Source: Bacillota bacterium (GTDB lineage Bacteria > Bacillota > Clostridia > Lachnospirales > Lachnospiraceae). Taken from it: a DNA stretch of 22,079 nt. A program made the position numbers and the translations under genes. The stretch is taken from contig JAEYRK010000106.1 in assembly GCA_023435645.1 (NCBI GenBank), forward strand, positions 1 through 22,079, given 5' to 3'. The notes under the pieces are model-generated. The model was given only the letters and a program-made list of their open reading frames with translations, had not been told where the DNA came from and did not search any database. Of the stretch, positions 8,216 through 16,166 are shown piece after piece. Numbering within the stretch: the first letter of the stretch is position 1; the number at the start of each line of letters is the position of its first letter.

Positions 8216-8899
8216 TTATTTTGAATCAGTTTTCTTATTATTATCATATGACATGGTATTAAAAAGCATTCGCAGGTTTTCAAAGGTACTCATCTGTTCC
8301 GGCGGTATCATATTCTTTAGCGTGTCAAACATTTGGCTGTTGCCATCCCTGCTTTGATCATCCTTAGTGTCATCGGAATTGGGTTTTTCTTCGGATTCCT
8401 GATCCTGGTGAGTAAAGTCATCTCCCGGATATTCTGAACTGCTATCCGTATCTGGTCCTATGTCCGAGTTACTGTCGGTGCTATTACCGAAGATAGAAGA
8501 AAAGTCTAATCCGGAGAAGTTGTTCATGAAGTCATCGGATGCTTCCCCGCCGTCTCCTGATGGGAAACCACCAAACTCCTGCATCGTCTTCATCGCAGAC
8601 ATATAGGTATTATACATCTCAAACATACGCTTTGCATTATAAAACCCAATGAACCTATCTACCATGGCCCTTTCCTTATCCTTGCAAAGCGGACGGATGT
8701 TATTCAGCATTGTCTCAATATCTGCCTTCTGCTCCTCGTACCCGCAGGTTACTAAGCTATTCGTTTGAGTTCTGCGGAAGCACAAAATTAACTCATAGAA
8801 TTTTACGAGTAGATCCATGGTTGTTCTTGTTCGGACATCGACATAAGGCAATGCGGCCTTCAGAATTTCCGCTGTGTGTAAAATGTCAGTGTCTGCCAT
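8216..8899 (-). CDS. Helical protein with acidic disordered middle, unknown function
   Basis: The longest frame begins at 8911, but the ATG four codons later (8899) has GGGGG 5-6 bases upstream while the first ATG has no ribosome site, so I prefer a 227-aa product. Residues 1-115 are predicted helical, with two conserved-looking cysteines. Residues about 120-190 are a low-complexity Asp/Ser/Glu-rich linker (repeated SDSNSD and DTDSSSE type runs). The last ~40 residues carry the motif KNMIPPEQMSTFENLRML shared with the next gene. There is no membrane segment or signal peptide, so it is cytoplasmic. It lies about 120 bases downstream of luxS on the same strand. The family is unrecognised. A structural or sporulation-stage role is possible, but nothing in the sequence shows it. 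Confidence 0.75.
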   Translation of the reverse strand: MADTDILHTAEILKAALPYVDVRTRTTMDLLVKFYELILCFRRTQTNSLVTCGYEEQKADIETMLNNIRPLCKDKERAMVDRFIGFYNAKRMFEMYNTYMSAMKTMQEFGGFPSGDGGEASDDFMNNFSGLDFSSIFGNSTDSNSDIGPDTDSSSEYPGDDFTHQDQESEEKPNSDDTKDDQSRDGNSQMFDTLKNMIPPEQMSTFENLRMLFNTMSYDNNKKTDSK

Positions 8900-9021
8900 A
8901 TTTTCCCCCATATGATATACTCATTACAGTATATTCAAGGGTTCTATAATGATGCATGAGTGGAGCATTTGGGCAATGCATCCATGGGCAATCCGTATAC
9001 AATTAATGAGAAATAGGTATA

Positions 9022-9501
9022 TTACACCGGGTAATTCAAGGTTCTGTCATCTATCTGATACAGGACCTGTTCCAGATAACGCTTGGCATAATACTTAGCT
9101 AGCTCCAGATTCATATCAGAATAGTTGCCGCAATTCTCGGCAGTAGCTCCCGGGATTTCACCTTGATAATCTCGAATGAACTCAAATAGTTCAAGCATCA
9201 AGGGAATAATCTCCTTTGACTGGTAATCACCTCCCAATAACAGGTAAAACCCGGTGCGACACCCCATAGGTCCGAAATAAACAACCTTATCGGCATACTC
9301 CTGGTGGTTTCTAAGATAAGTGGCACCCAGGTGCTCCAGGGCGTGAATCTCTCCGGTTAACATAACAGGCTCATAATTCGGCCTGGTTATCCTAAGGTCA
9401 AAGGTGGTGATCGTCTCGTTCCCGATTTTATCTTTTCTTGATACATATACGCCGGGAAGCAAGCGCATATGGTCTATTGTAAAGCTGGCAATCTGCTTCA
9501 T
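9022..9501 (-). CDS. luxS: S-ribosylhomocysteine lyase (AI-2 synthesis)
   Basis: Metal-dependent enzyme that cleaves S-ribosylhomocysteine to homocysteine and 4,5-dihydroxy-2,3-pentanedione, the precursor of the AI-2 signal, as part of the activated methyl cycle. The 159-aa length is typical. Metal ligands are visible in HALEH (H53, H57) and C124 within ATAENCGNYSD. The catalytic cysteine is C81 in GPMGCRTGFY. The N-terminal FTIDHMRLLPGVYVSR segment is characteristic. AAGGAAAGGA upstream of the ATG supports the start. No pfs/mtnN or metabolic partner is adjacent. Two unrecognised genes follow on the same strand and may be cotranscribed, since I see no clear terminator after luxS. Confidence 0.97.
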   Translation of the reverse strand: MKQIASFTIDHMRLLPGVYVSRKDKIGNETITTFDLRITRPNYEPVMLTGEIHALEHLGATYLRNHQEYADKVVYFGPMGCRTGFYLLLGGDYQSKEIIPLMLELFEFIRDYQGEIPGATAENCGNYSDMNLELAKYYAKRYLEQVLYQIDDRTLNYPV

Positions 9502-9538
9502 TTGGCACCATATCCTTTCCTTTCATAAGTTTATGCTC

Positions 9539-9567
9539 ATTATAGCATGACAGTTTGAATTTGTAGA
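9539..9567 (-). promoter_or_regulatory. luxS promoter
   Basis: On the minus strand, TCTACA (9562-9567) is followed after 17 bases by a perfect TATAAT (9539-9544), giving an untranslated leader of about 30 bases before luxS. The -35 matches consensus at four of six positions. Confidence 0.65.
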
Positions 9568-9945
9568 CAAAAATATGAATTTGAATATGGGGATATATTA
9601 CCATGCCACCCTAGTTCTTATTTCGAATCATCCCTTCAGTATCATTCATTCAAGCATATGTTATTACCCTGGAGCTCCGATCCATTGTCTATGATGTGCA
9701 AGCATGGGGATCCCTACGATTAGCAGGGTGTGAAGTATGCGAGAAAAGGTTGACAATTGCAATGGAATTAGGCATGATATATCTGAGAAGTATCCGGGAG
9801 CTTTGATAAGCGTACGGAATGCTTTTCCCCATGGACAACTGCGTCAATGGCGAATAGACCTGACTCCTGTGATTGGCAGGCAGAAGTACAGAAGAATACA
9901 TGATAGAAGAGAAGACGACTAATCAAAAGAAAAGGAAAAGATGAC
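9568..9945 (+). promoter_or_regulatory. Intergenic region upstream of the HAD gene, with a candidate promoter
   Basis: This region separates the divergent luxS and HAD genes. TTGACA (9750-9755) is followed after 17 bases by CATGAT (9773-9778), a plausible plus-strand promoter with a leader of about 160 bases. Short frames on both strands (for example the plus-strand frame at 9737-9922) lack ribosome sites and recognisable protein features. I see no RNA gene or repeat. Confidence 0.45.
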
Positions 9946-10572
9946 ATGATTGACAGTATTATATTTGATATGGACGGAACCCTATGGGACTCTACCCCCG
10001 AGGTGGCGATTGCTTATAATAAGGTAGTGAAGGAGAAATATCCGGAGATTACGGATATGGTCACGGTTGAAAAATTAAAGGGATTATTCGGGCTTCCCCT
10101 GGATGTGATTGGAGTGAAGCTGTTTCAGAGCATACCGGAGGATCAGGCCAGGAAGGTAATCGTGGAATGCTGTGACTATGAGGAAATCTATCTGGCAGAG
10201 CACGGTGCTTATCTGTATGAAGGGCTGGAGGAGACCTTGAAGGAATTAGCGAAGAAGTATAAGCTTTTTATCGTCAGTAACTGCCAGGATGGTTATATCC
10301 AATGCTTTTTTAAGGCATACCCCCATTTGGAACAGTATTTTCATGATTTTGAATGCCACGGAGGCACCGGCTTACCGAAAGCGGATAATATCAAACTGAT
10401 CGCAGAGCGGAATGGTCTGATAAACCCTGTTTATGTCGGAGATACTTTGGGTGATGCCAAGGCGTCAAAGGAAGCTGGTGTTCCTTTTGTATTCGCCCGT
10501 TATGGCTTTGGAGATGTGGAGGAGTATGATGATGTGATCGATTCCATAACCGAGCTAGCCAAAAAGTTTTGA
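9946..10572 (+). CDS. HAD-family phosphatase, phosphoglycolate phosphatase-like
   Basis: Cytoplasmic Mg-dependent phosphohydrolase of the haloacid dehalogenase superfamily. Motif I is DMDGT, with nucleophile D8 and general acid D10. Motif II is S111-N112 in FIVSN. Motif III lysine is K145 in GLPKADN. Motif IV is VGDTLGD, with D166 and D170. A helical cap of about 70 residues lies between motifs I and II (residues 15-85), placing it in cap class C1 with the Gph/beta-phosphoglucomutase-like group. The 208-aa length is normal. The substrate cannot be read from sequence; phosphoglycolate or another small sugar phosphate is likely. AAAGGAAAAG precedes the ATG; an ATG at 9941 is out of frame. trpS follows 123 bases later but has its own promoter. 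Confidence 0.9.
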   Translation: MIDSIIFDMDGTLWDSTPEVAIAYNKVVKEKYPEITDMVTVEKLKGLFGLPLDVIGVKLFQSIPEDQARKVIVECCDYEEIYLAEHGAYLYEGLEETLKELAKKYKLFIVSNCQDGYIQCFFKAYPHLEQYFHDFECHGGTGLPKADNIKLIAERNGLINPVYVGDTLGDAKASKEAGVPFVFARYGFGDVEEYDDVIDSITELAKKF

Positions 10573-10589
10573 TATTTGACAGGGATGCA

Positions 10590-10618
10590 TTGACATTTCC
10601 CTATTTAGTCTATATATT
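10590..10618 (+). promoter_or_regulatory. trpS promoter
   Basis: A perfect TTGACA (10590-10595), a 17-base spacer and TATATT (10613-10618). The leader to trpS is only about 70 bases, with no room for a T-box. Confidence 0.75.
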
Positions 10619-10695
10619 GTAAGAAATGGATGATATTTGCTACTGAAATTACTACATTATGAAGAATATTATAAAGAATTGGATGTGACTACGAT

Positions 10696-11700
10696 ATGTT
10701 GGATGGAAAGAAATCATTATTCAGCGGCATGCAGGCGACAGGAACCCTTCATCTGGGAAATTATCTGGGAGCGCTGAAGAATTGGGTAGAATTATATGAG
10801 GATTATGAATGCTTTTATTGTGTTGTTGATCTGCATTCTCTTACAATAAGGCAAAATCCTGCGGAGCTTCGCAAGAAAGCCAGAGATCTGCTGACCCTAT
10901 ATATTGCTGCCGGACTTAATCCTGATAAGAACTGTATCTATTACCAATCCCATGTTCCAGCTCATGCAGAGCTTGGTTGGATTTTAAACTGCTTCACCTA
11001 TATGGGCGAACTGAACCGTATGACCCAATTCAAGGATAAGTCAGCAAAGCACAGCGATAATATCAATGCAGGGCTCTACACCTATCCGGTTCTGATGGCA
11101 GCAGACATTCTGCTGTTCCAATCCGATGTAGTTCCGGTTGGCTCTGATCAGAAGCAGCATATTGAGATCACCAGAGATATTGCTGAGCGCTTCAACTCCA
11201 TCTATGGAGATGTGTTTACGATACCGGAGCCCTGTATCGGTGAAATGGGCGCCAGAATCATGAGTCTGCAGGAGCCGGAGAAGAAGATGTCCAAATCGGA
11301 CGAGAATGCCAATGCAAGTATCTTTCTGATGGATGACCCGGATACGATAATCCGAAAGTTCAAGAGAGCGGTCACCGATTCCGATACGGAGATCCGCCAT
11401 GCAGAGGAGAAGCCGGGCATCAGCAATCTGATTGATATCTACGGAGTTGCTACCGGAAAATCTATCAGTGAAACAGAGAGGGAATTCGCAGGTGTTGGAT
11501 ACGGTGAATTCAAGCTGGCTGTAGGAGAATCAGTAGTCAGCATGCTTAAGCCGATTCAAGACAGGTTTGCTGAACTTACTAAGGATAAGGCCTACATTGA
11601 CGGTGTCATTAAGCGGAATGCGGAGAAGGCCGATTACTTCGCGAATAAGACCCTTCGTAAGGTACAGAAGAAGCTTGGATTACCTGAAAAAATAAGATAA
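10696..11700 (+). CDS. trpS: Tryptophanyl-tRNA synthetase
   Basis: Class I synthetase that charges tRNA-Trp. The length of 334 aa is typical of bacterial TrpRS. The nucleotide-binding HIGH variant is HLGN at residues 19-22, preceded by FSGMQATGT. The KMSKS loop is at 197-201 (EKKMSKSDENA). The tryptophan-pocket region includes YPVLMAADILLFQ and VPVGSDQKQH, both hallmarks of the family. The start ATG has only a weak ribosome site (GGATG about 10 bases upstream), but no alternative start fits the family N-terminus better. Unlike leuS in the same window, it has no T-box leader. A GC-rich hairpin with a short T-run ends the transcript. Confidence 0.97.
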   Translation: MLDGKKSLFSGMQATGTLHLGNYLGALKNWVELYEDYECFYCVVDLHSLTIRQNPAELRKKARDLLTLYIAAGLNPDKNCIYYQSHVPAHAELGWILNCFTYMGELNRMTQFKDKSAKHSDNINAGLYTYPVLMAADILLFQSDVVPVGSDQKQHIEITRDIAERFNSIYGDVFTIPEPCIGEMGARIMSLQEPEKKMSKSDENANASIFLMDDPDTIIRKFKRAVTDSDTEIRHAEEKPGISNLIDIYGVATGKSISETEREFAGVGYGEFKLAVGESVVSMLKPIQDRFAELTKDKAYIDGVIKRNAEKADYFANKTLRKVQKKLGLPEKIR

Positions 11701-11705
11701 TCAAC

Positions 11706-11734
11706 AAGGTGGCTGGGGATTCCCGCCACCTTTT
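11706..11734 (+). terminator. trpS terminator
   Basis: AAGGTGGC (11706-11713) pairs with GCCACCTT (11725-11732) around an 11-base loop containing GGGG/CCC, followed by Ts and TTTA. It lies six bases after the stop codon. Confidence 0.8.
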
Positions 11735-11943
11735 ATCCATAGTTCCGAAGGGAAGCTGAGTAAGCTCTCTCAGAACAGGATGCAGGATACTTTCGCTGTA
11801 TTTACCGTATTGTGCACAGGCAACCTGTATACTGAGTTTGCAGGGACAGCAGAAAGAAGGCGAGGTATTCGTCTACCATTCTATGAGAACGGAGGAAAGA
11901 AAAACAGACACTGTAGATGACCTGAATAAGGAGGATATGATAG

Positions 11944-12903
11944 ATGAAAATTGTTTTTTTAGAAGCGGATACTCTGGGAAAGGATGTGGATCTATCACAC
12001 TTTGATTCTCTGGGTGAGATTATAAAATACCCCTGTTCCGATCCGGAGGAGGCTGCCAGGAGAATCGTTGATGCCGAGGTGATCATCGTGAATAAGGTGC
12101 CGATGAATGAGAAGACCTTAGGAAAGGCAGAAAGGCTGAAGCTTATCTGTATTACCGGTACTGGTACGAATATCGTGGACTTTCCCTATACGAACAGCAG
12201 AGGAATTACAGTTGCCAATGTAAAAGGGTATTCTACTGCGTCCGTTGTGCAGCACACCTTTGCCTTATTCTTCTATGTTTATGAGAAGCTGAGCTATTAT
12301 GATCACTTTGTAAAGTCAGGAGAATATATTAGGTCCGATATCTTCAGTCATTTTCATATGAAGTTCCATGAGCTGGCAGGGAAGACCTGGGGCATCATCG
12401 GCCTTGGTGAGATTGGTAGGGGAGTGGCAGAGGTGGCAAGGCTCTTCGGCTGTAAGGTGATCTATTATTCGACCTCCGGTAAGAATTTTAATCCGGACTA
12501 TGAGAGCGTGGATTTGAAAACCCTACTGAGTGAGTCCGATGTGGTGTCCATCCATGCTCCCTTGAATCCCGTGACCAGAAATCTGATTGGGGAAGAGGAG
12601 CTTCGCTCCATGAAGAGGTCAGCAGTATTATTAAATCTTGGAAGAGGGCCAATTATCAATGAACATGCCCTGGCGAAAGCACTGAAGGAGGAATGGATTG
12701 CCGCAGCAGGTCTGGATGTTCTGTCGGCAGAACCGATGGTAGCTGATAATCCATTGGCTGAGATTAAGGACAGTACGAGGCTGATTATCACACCCCATAT
12801 CGCCTGGGCTACCGTGGAAGCAAGACAGAGGGTAACGGATGAGGTTTGTAAGAATATCAAAGCCTTCCTTCAAGGAGAGGAAAGAAATGTAGTCAGCGAA
12901 TAG
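11944..12903 (+). CDS. D-isomer specific 2-hydroxyacid dehydrogenase (glycerate dehydrogenase/hydroxypyruvate reductase-like)
   Basis: Cytoplasmic NAD(P)-dependent oxidoreductase of the D-2-hydroxyacid dehydrogenase family. The Rossmann fingerprint GLGEIGRG is at residues 153-160, and the catalytic triad is R234 (NLGRG), E263 (SAEP) and H285 (TPHIAW). The substrate-binding domain is formed by residues 1-100 and about 290-319, with the cofactor domain between. At 319 aa it fits glycerate dehydrogenase-type members better than the longer SerA. After the second Rossmann strand the sequence is VIYYSTSGKN, with no acidic residue where NAD-preferring enzymes usually have one, so NADP use is possible. 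AAGGAGG lies 9 bases before the ATG. The gene has no functional neighbours. The exact substrate is uncertain. Confidence 0.9.
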   Translation: MKIVFLEADTLGKDVDLSHFDSLGEIIKYPCSDPEEAARRIVDAEVIIVNKVPMNEKTLGKAERLKLICITGTGTNIVDFPYTNSRGITVANVKGYSTASVVQHTFALFFYVYEKLSYYDHFVKSGEYIRSDIFSHFHMKFHELAGKTWGIIGLGEIGRGVAEVARLFGCKVIYYSTSGKNFNPDYESVDLKTLLSESDVVSIHAPLNPVTRNLIGEEELRSMKRSAVLLNLGRGPIINEHALAKALKEEWIAAAGLDVLSAEPMVADNPLAEIKDSTRLIITPHIAWATVEARQRVTDEVCKNIKAFLQGEERNVVSE

Positions 12904-13009
12904 TGTAACGACTGCCTTTAAAAAGAGCATTTCCTTTCACAACAGTTTACAATAGGAAACAGAAAAATAGATAGGGTAGGTATGCGAGCGAAGTACCTTC
13001 CTCATAAGA

Positions 13010-13091
13010 AAGCTGGAATATGTAAGTTCCTTCCTCCATTTTCAATACACTAGTATTGAAATGGATAGGAAACTATATATTCCAGCTTTTT
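13010..13091 (+). terminator. Long imperfect hairpin with T-run, downstream of the dehydrogenase
   Basis: Arms of about 36 bases are nearly self-complementary. The outer part is AAGCTGGAATAT (13010-13021) with ATATTCCAGCTT (13077-13088). The inner part is CAATAC-ACTA-GTATTG, with CCATTT/AAATGG next to it. Five Ts follow at 13087-13091. It reads as a very long plus-strand terminator about 106 bases after the dehydrogenase. The length and near-perfect arms would also fit a small inverted-repeat element. The tandem repeat array begins directly at its 3' end. Confidence 0.65.
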
Positions 13092-13300
13092 ATGATACGC
13101 TCTTGATTTTTAATACTTTATACTTTAATGCTCTTTCCTATAATACGCGCTTGGTTTTTATTGCTTTATACTTTAATGCTCTTTCCTATAATACGCTCTT
13201 GGTTTTTAATGCTTTATACTTTAATGCTCTTTACTATAATACGCTCTTGATTTTTAAATGCTCTTGACTTTTATTGCTCTATACTTCAATTCAATCTTTA
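13085..13300. repeat. AT-rich 48-bp tandem repeat array
   Basis: Two nearly identical 48-bp units (13130-13177 and 13178-13225) are flanked by diverged units (13085-13129 and 13226-13273) and a decaying tail that reaches the potD stop codon. Each unit is itself made of three related pieces of 17, 16 and 15 bases starting GCTCTTTCCTA.., GCTCTTGG.. and GCTTTATA... On the minus strand the array would be the 3' untranslated region of the pot operon, rich in AAGAGC and AAAGC. The 48-bp unit is a multiple of three, so a repetitive frame exists (13061-13267), but it lacks a ribosome site. Confidence 0.85.
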
Positions 13301-13303
13301 CTT

Positions 13304-14353
13304 TTATTCACTCTTTACTTCATTCCATTTATCGATATACATGGACTCTATATCCTCGCCCAGATACTGATAAGTAGTACAGCGGTCCAGTACGGACTGG
13401 TCAGGGAAGGCTACCGGACTGTTCTTGATGTCCTCATCGGTAATCATATCCCGGGCAGCTGCATTCGGCGTGGAATAGGTAATGTATTCGAAGTTCTTCA
13501 GTGCGATTTCGGGATCACACATAAAGTTGATGAAGGCCTCCGCATTCTCTTTGTTCCGACTATTCTTCGGGATGACCCAGCCATCAATCCAAACATTGGA
13601 GCCTTCCTTCGGAACGACATATTCAAGGTCGGGGTTTTCTCTGGCCGTGTAGATTGCCTCACCGGAATAAATGACACCGAGAGCAGCATCGCCGCCGATC
13701 ATCTTGTCTCTGACCTGATCCACTACATAAGCCTGAACCAAGGGATATTGCTGCTGAAGCAGGGCCTTTGCTTCTTCCAACTGTGACTCATTCGTTGTAT
13801 TGAGATCATAGCCGAGATATACCAGAGCGATACCAAAGGCATCCCGCACACTGTCCATCATCAGGAGATTACCGGAATATTTCTCATCAAAGAGAGCACT
13901 CCAGCTATCGATCGGTTCATCGATCATGGTTTTGTTATAAAGAATTCCTAAGGTACCCCAGCAATAAGGAACGCTATACTTATTTCCGGGATCAAAGGTT
14001 TCTGCACTTTTTAGGTAAACAGGGTCAATGTTTTTGATATTCGGAACATTCTCATAATTGATCTCCGCTAAAAGGTCCTCATCGATCATTTTCTGTATCA
14101 TATAATCGGAGGGACAAACCACATCATAACGGACAGCGCCGTTCTTGATCTTCGGATACATATCCTCGTTCATCTCAAATTCTTCATAAACAACTTCAAT
14201 GCCTGTCTCCTTCTCAAATAGCTCGAGAACCTCAAGATCAATGTATTCACCCCAATTATAGACATATACCTTCTCTCCGTCATTCTTGGAACAGCCTGAG
14301 AGTAGAGCTGTGCTTAATAGTGCAAGTACAAAAGCGGTTAAAATTTTTCTCAT
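13304..14353 (-). CDS. potD: Spermidine/putrescine ABC transporter substrate-binding lipoprotein
   Basis: Extracytoplasmic polyamine-binding component of the PotABCD uptake system. The N-terminus is a lipoprotein signal: positively charged MRK, a hydrophobic stretch, and lipobox LLSGC with the lipidated cysteine at residue 21. The mature protein opens with YVYNWGEYID, the hallmark first strand of the PotD/PotF family, and has the typical CPSDYMIQKM and LGILYNKTMI segments. The 349-aa length is normal. It is the last gene of the operon, 65 bases after potC, with AAGGAGG and AAGGA sites upstream of its ATG. Which polyamine it binds cannot be decided from the sequence. Confidence 0.96.
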   Translation of the reverse strand: MRKILTAFVLALLSTALLSGCSKNDGEKVYVYNWGEYIDLEVLELFEKETGIEVVYEEFEMNEDMYPKIKNGAVRYDVVCPSDYMIQKMIDEDLLAEINYENVPNIKNIDPVYLKSAETFDPGNKYSVPYCWGTLGILYNKTMIDEPIDSWSALFDEKYSGNLLMMDSVRDAFGIALVYLGYDLNTTNESQLEEAKALLQQQYPLVQAYVVDQVRDKMIGGDAALGVIYSGEAIYTARENPDLEYVVPKEGSNVWIDGWVIPKNSRNKENAEAFINFMCDPEIALKNFEYITYSTPNAAARDMITDEDIKNSPVAFPDQSVLDRCTTYQYLGEDIESMYIDKWNEVKSE

Positions 14354-14418
14354 GATATTCCTTCTACCTCCTTATGCTCGGAAGCTGTACGTCCAAGCAC
14401 TATTTAAATTAAAATTTC

Positions 14419-15207
14419 TTATACCTTACGCAAAGGAGCGTTTTTATCTGAGTTCCTTCGATTGATGAGAATCAGAAGGATTAATACGGTAACAAACATC
14501 AGAGTCGAGAGGGCGTAGATTTCCGGCTTAATTCCCTTTCTAACCTCAGTGTATATCTTTGTCGATAAGGTATTAATCTCCGGACCCTTCGTAAAGTGGG
14601 TGATTACGAAATCATCCAGGGACATGGTAAAGGCCAGGAAGAACCCGGACAGTACTCCGGGAAATATATCAGGAAGAATGACCTTAAAGAAGGCATAGCC
14701 CGGGGAGGCCCCTAAATCCAGAGCAGCCTCAAAGGTATTTGGATTAATCTGCCGTAGCTTTGGCATGACGCTTAGGATCACATAGGGCAAATTAAATGTA
14801 ATATGTGCGATCAAAACACTGGTAAAGCCCAGGGTGAATTTCAGTGCCACGAAGATCAGCATTAGGGAGATACCTGTGACGATATCGGCATTCAGCATCG
14901 GGATATTCGTAATACTCATTAGTATGGTTCTAGGAGTCTTCTTCATGCTGTTGATTGCAATTGCGGCCGCTGTTCCAAGTAAGGTGGCGATCAAAGCAGA
15001 AAGGAAGGCGATTATCAGTGTTGTATATAAGGCATTCATAATACTTTCATTTTGGAAAAGCTCACGATACCAATGGACTGTAAATCCACCCCATTTGGAT
15101 CTGGATTTTGAGCTGTTAAAGGAAAGCATAATCAGGATTAGGATTGGAGCGTACAGGAAAAGTATAATCAGTGCAACATAGGAACGCTCCAGAAATTTTC
15201 TTACCAT
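14419..15207 (-). CDS. potC: Spermidine/putrescine ABC transporter permease PotC
   Basis: Inner membrane permease with six hydrophobic segments over 262 aa, the usual size for PotC. The cytoplasmic loop that contacts the ATPase (EAA motif) is visible as EAALDLGASPGYAFFKVILP. The N-terminal FLYAPILILIMLSFNSS segment is typical of the family. The start codon overlaps the potB stop by 7 bases (ATGGTAA), a clear sign of translational coupling, with GAGGG within the end of potB as the ribosome site. It forms the channel as a heterodimer with PotB. Confidence 0.96.
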   Translation of the reverse strand: MVRKFLERSYVALIILFLYAPILILIMLSFNSSKSRSKWGGFTVHWYRELFQNESIMNALYTTLIIAFLSALIATLLGTAAAIAINSMKKTPRTILMSITNIPMLNADIVTGISLMLIFVALKFTLGFTSVLIAHITFNLPYVILSVMPKLRQINPNTFEAALDLGASPGYAFFKVILPDIFPGVLSGFFLAFTMSLDDFVITHFTKGPEINTLSTKIYTEVRKGIKPEIYALSTLMFVTVLILLILINRRNSDKNAPLRKV

Positions 15208-16088
15208 AGATTACCCTCGCTTTCCTTATCATATTTTGAAAGGATTGCCATGCTGAGCAGAATGAATACCATGAGTACCAGGGAAAGTCCGGAACCTGTA
15301 TGCCAGTTCCCCAGGCGGAACTGCTGCTCAATGACATTTCCAATCAGAACAATCTTACTTCCTCCGAGAATCGTAGATATTACGAAGGTGGTCAGGGAGG
15401 GAACGAAAACCATTGTAATGCCGCTAATCACTCCGGGAATGCTTAAGGGAAAAATAATCTTAAAAAAGGTCGTTAGACCATTGGCTCCCAGATCTCTGGC
15501 TGCATTGATGGTATCCTTGTCTATCTTAATCAGAACATTATAGATCGGTAATACCATGAAGGGTAGGAAATTATAAACCATACCCAATACAATAGCAGCC
15601 GGAGTATTGATGATATTCAGGGGTGGTAGCCGCAGGAAGCTTAATATACTGTTTAGTACTCCTGTCTTCTCCAGAATGTTCTGCCATGCAATCGTACGGA
15701 GCAGAAAATTCATCCACATCGGAAGAACGATGATCAGCACGATGAAGCTGTTGCTTTTCATCTTAATTTTATTTAAAATTAGGGCCAGAGGGTAAGCCAG
15801 TAGTAGACAAAGGGCAGTACTGACAATGGACAGTTCCAGGGCCACACGCAGTGCCTTTCGATTTACCGGATCGGTAATCATGGTGAGGTTTTGAAGGGTT
15901 AAGCCTCCTCCCTTACCCGTCAGACCATAGAATACAATCATGATCAAAGGTATGATGATAAAGCCGCCGATCCACAGGATGTAAGGAAAGGAAAGCCATT
16001 TGATTTTTTTATTACCGGATCCGGGCTGGCCGTTTTCACTTCCGGAAGCCCTCTGGCTCCGGTTCTGTAAGATATTCGTGATCTTCAT
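15201..16088 (-). CDS. potB: Spermidine/putrescine ABC transporter permease PotB
   Basis: Inner membrane permease partner of PotC. The longest frame starts at 16100, but GGAG lies 7 bases before the fifth codon ATG (16088) and nothing fits the first, so a 295-aa product is preferred. A hydrophilic N-terminal tail rich in S, G, N and K (residues 1-28) precedes six membrane segments; the tail is somewhat longer than in well-known PotB proteins. The ATPase-contact motif is ARDLGANGLTTFFKIIFP. It is separated from potA by 78 bases that contain an inverted repeat, while it overlaps potC. Confidence 0.95.
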   Translation of the reverse strand: MKITNILQNRSQRASGSENGQPGSGNKKIKWLSFPYILWIGGFIIIPLIMIVFYGLTGKGGGLTLQNLTMITDPVNRKALRVALELSIVSTALCLLLAYPLALILNKIKMKSNSFIVLIIVLPMWMNFLLRTIAWQNILEKTGVLNSILSFLRLPPLNIINTPAAIVLGMVYNFLPFMVLPIYNVLIKIDKDTINAARDLGANGLTTFFKIIFPLSIPGVISGITMVFVPSLTTFVISTILGGSKIVLIGNVIEQQFRLGNWHTGSGLSLVLMVFILLSMAILSKYDKESEGNLW

Positions 16089-16102
16089 ACAAATCTCCAT
16101 TC

Positions 16103-16134
16103 TGTAAAGAATTCTAGTGTATGAACTCTTTACA
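16103..16134 (-). other. Intercistronic inverted repeat between potA and potB
   Basis: TGTAAAGA (16103-16110) and TCTTTACA (16127-16134) are perfect 8-base arms around a 16-base loop. No U-tract follows in the direction of transcription, so it is probably an mRNA stem affecting processing or relative expression, not a terminator. Confidence 0.4.
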
Positions 16135-16166
16135 CCGCGAATTTGGGCGTCAGCATAGTAGTGGTG

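Noticed and set aside
9737..9922. 61-codon plus-strand frame before the HAD gene (and a 70-codon frame opposite)
   Set aside because: No ribosome site, atypical composition, and it overlaps the candidate promoter of the HAD gene.
13061..13267. Plus-strand frame encoding 16-residue repeats (FNALSYNTLLVFNALY type)
   Set aside because: It exists only because the 48-bp DNA repeat is a multiple of three. It starts inside a hairpin, has no ribosome site, and is very rich in Asn, Tyr, Phe and Leu, as expected from translating AT-rich repeats.
13085..13300. Possible CRISPR array
   Set aside because: Units are contiguous and similar along their whole length, with no unique spacers and no cas genes nearby.
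13274..13786. 170-codon plus-strand frame opposite potD
   Set aside because: It is antisense to a well-supported potD frame with family motifs and has no ribosome site.
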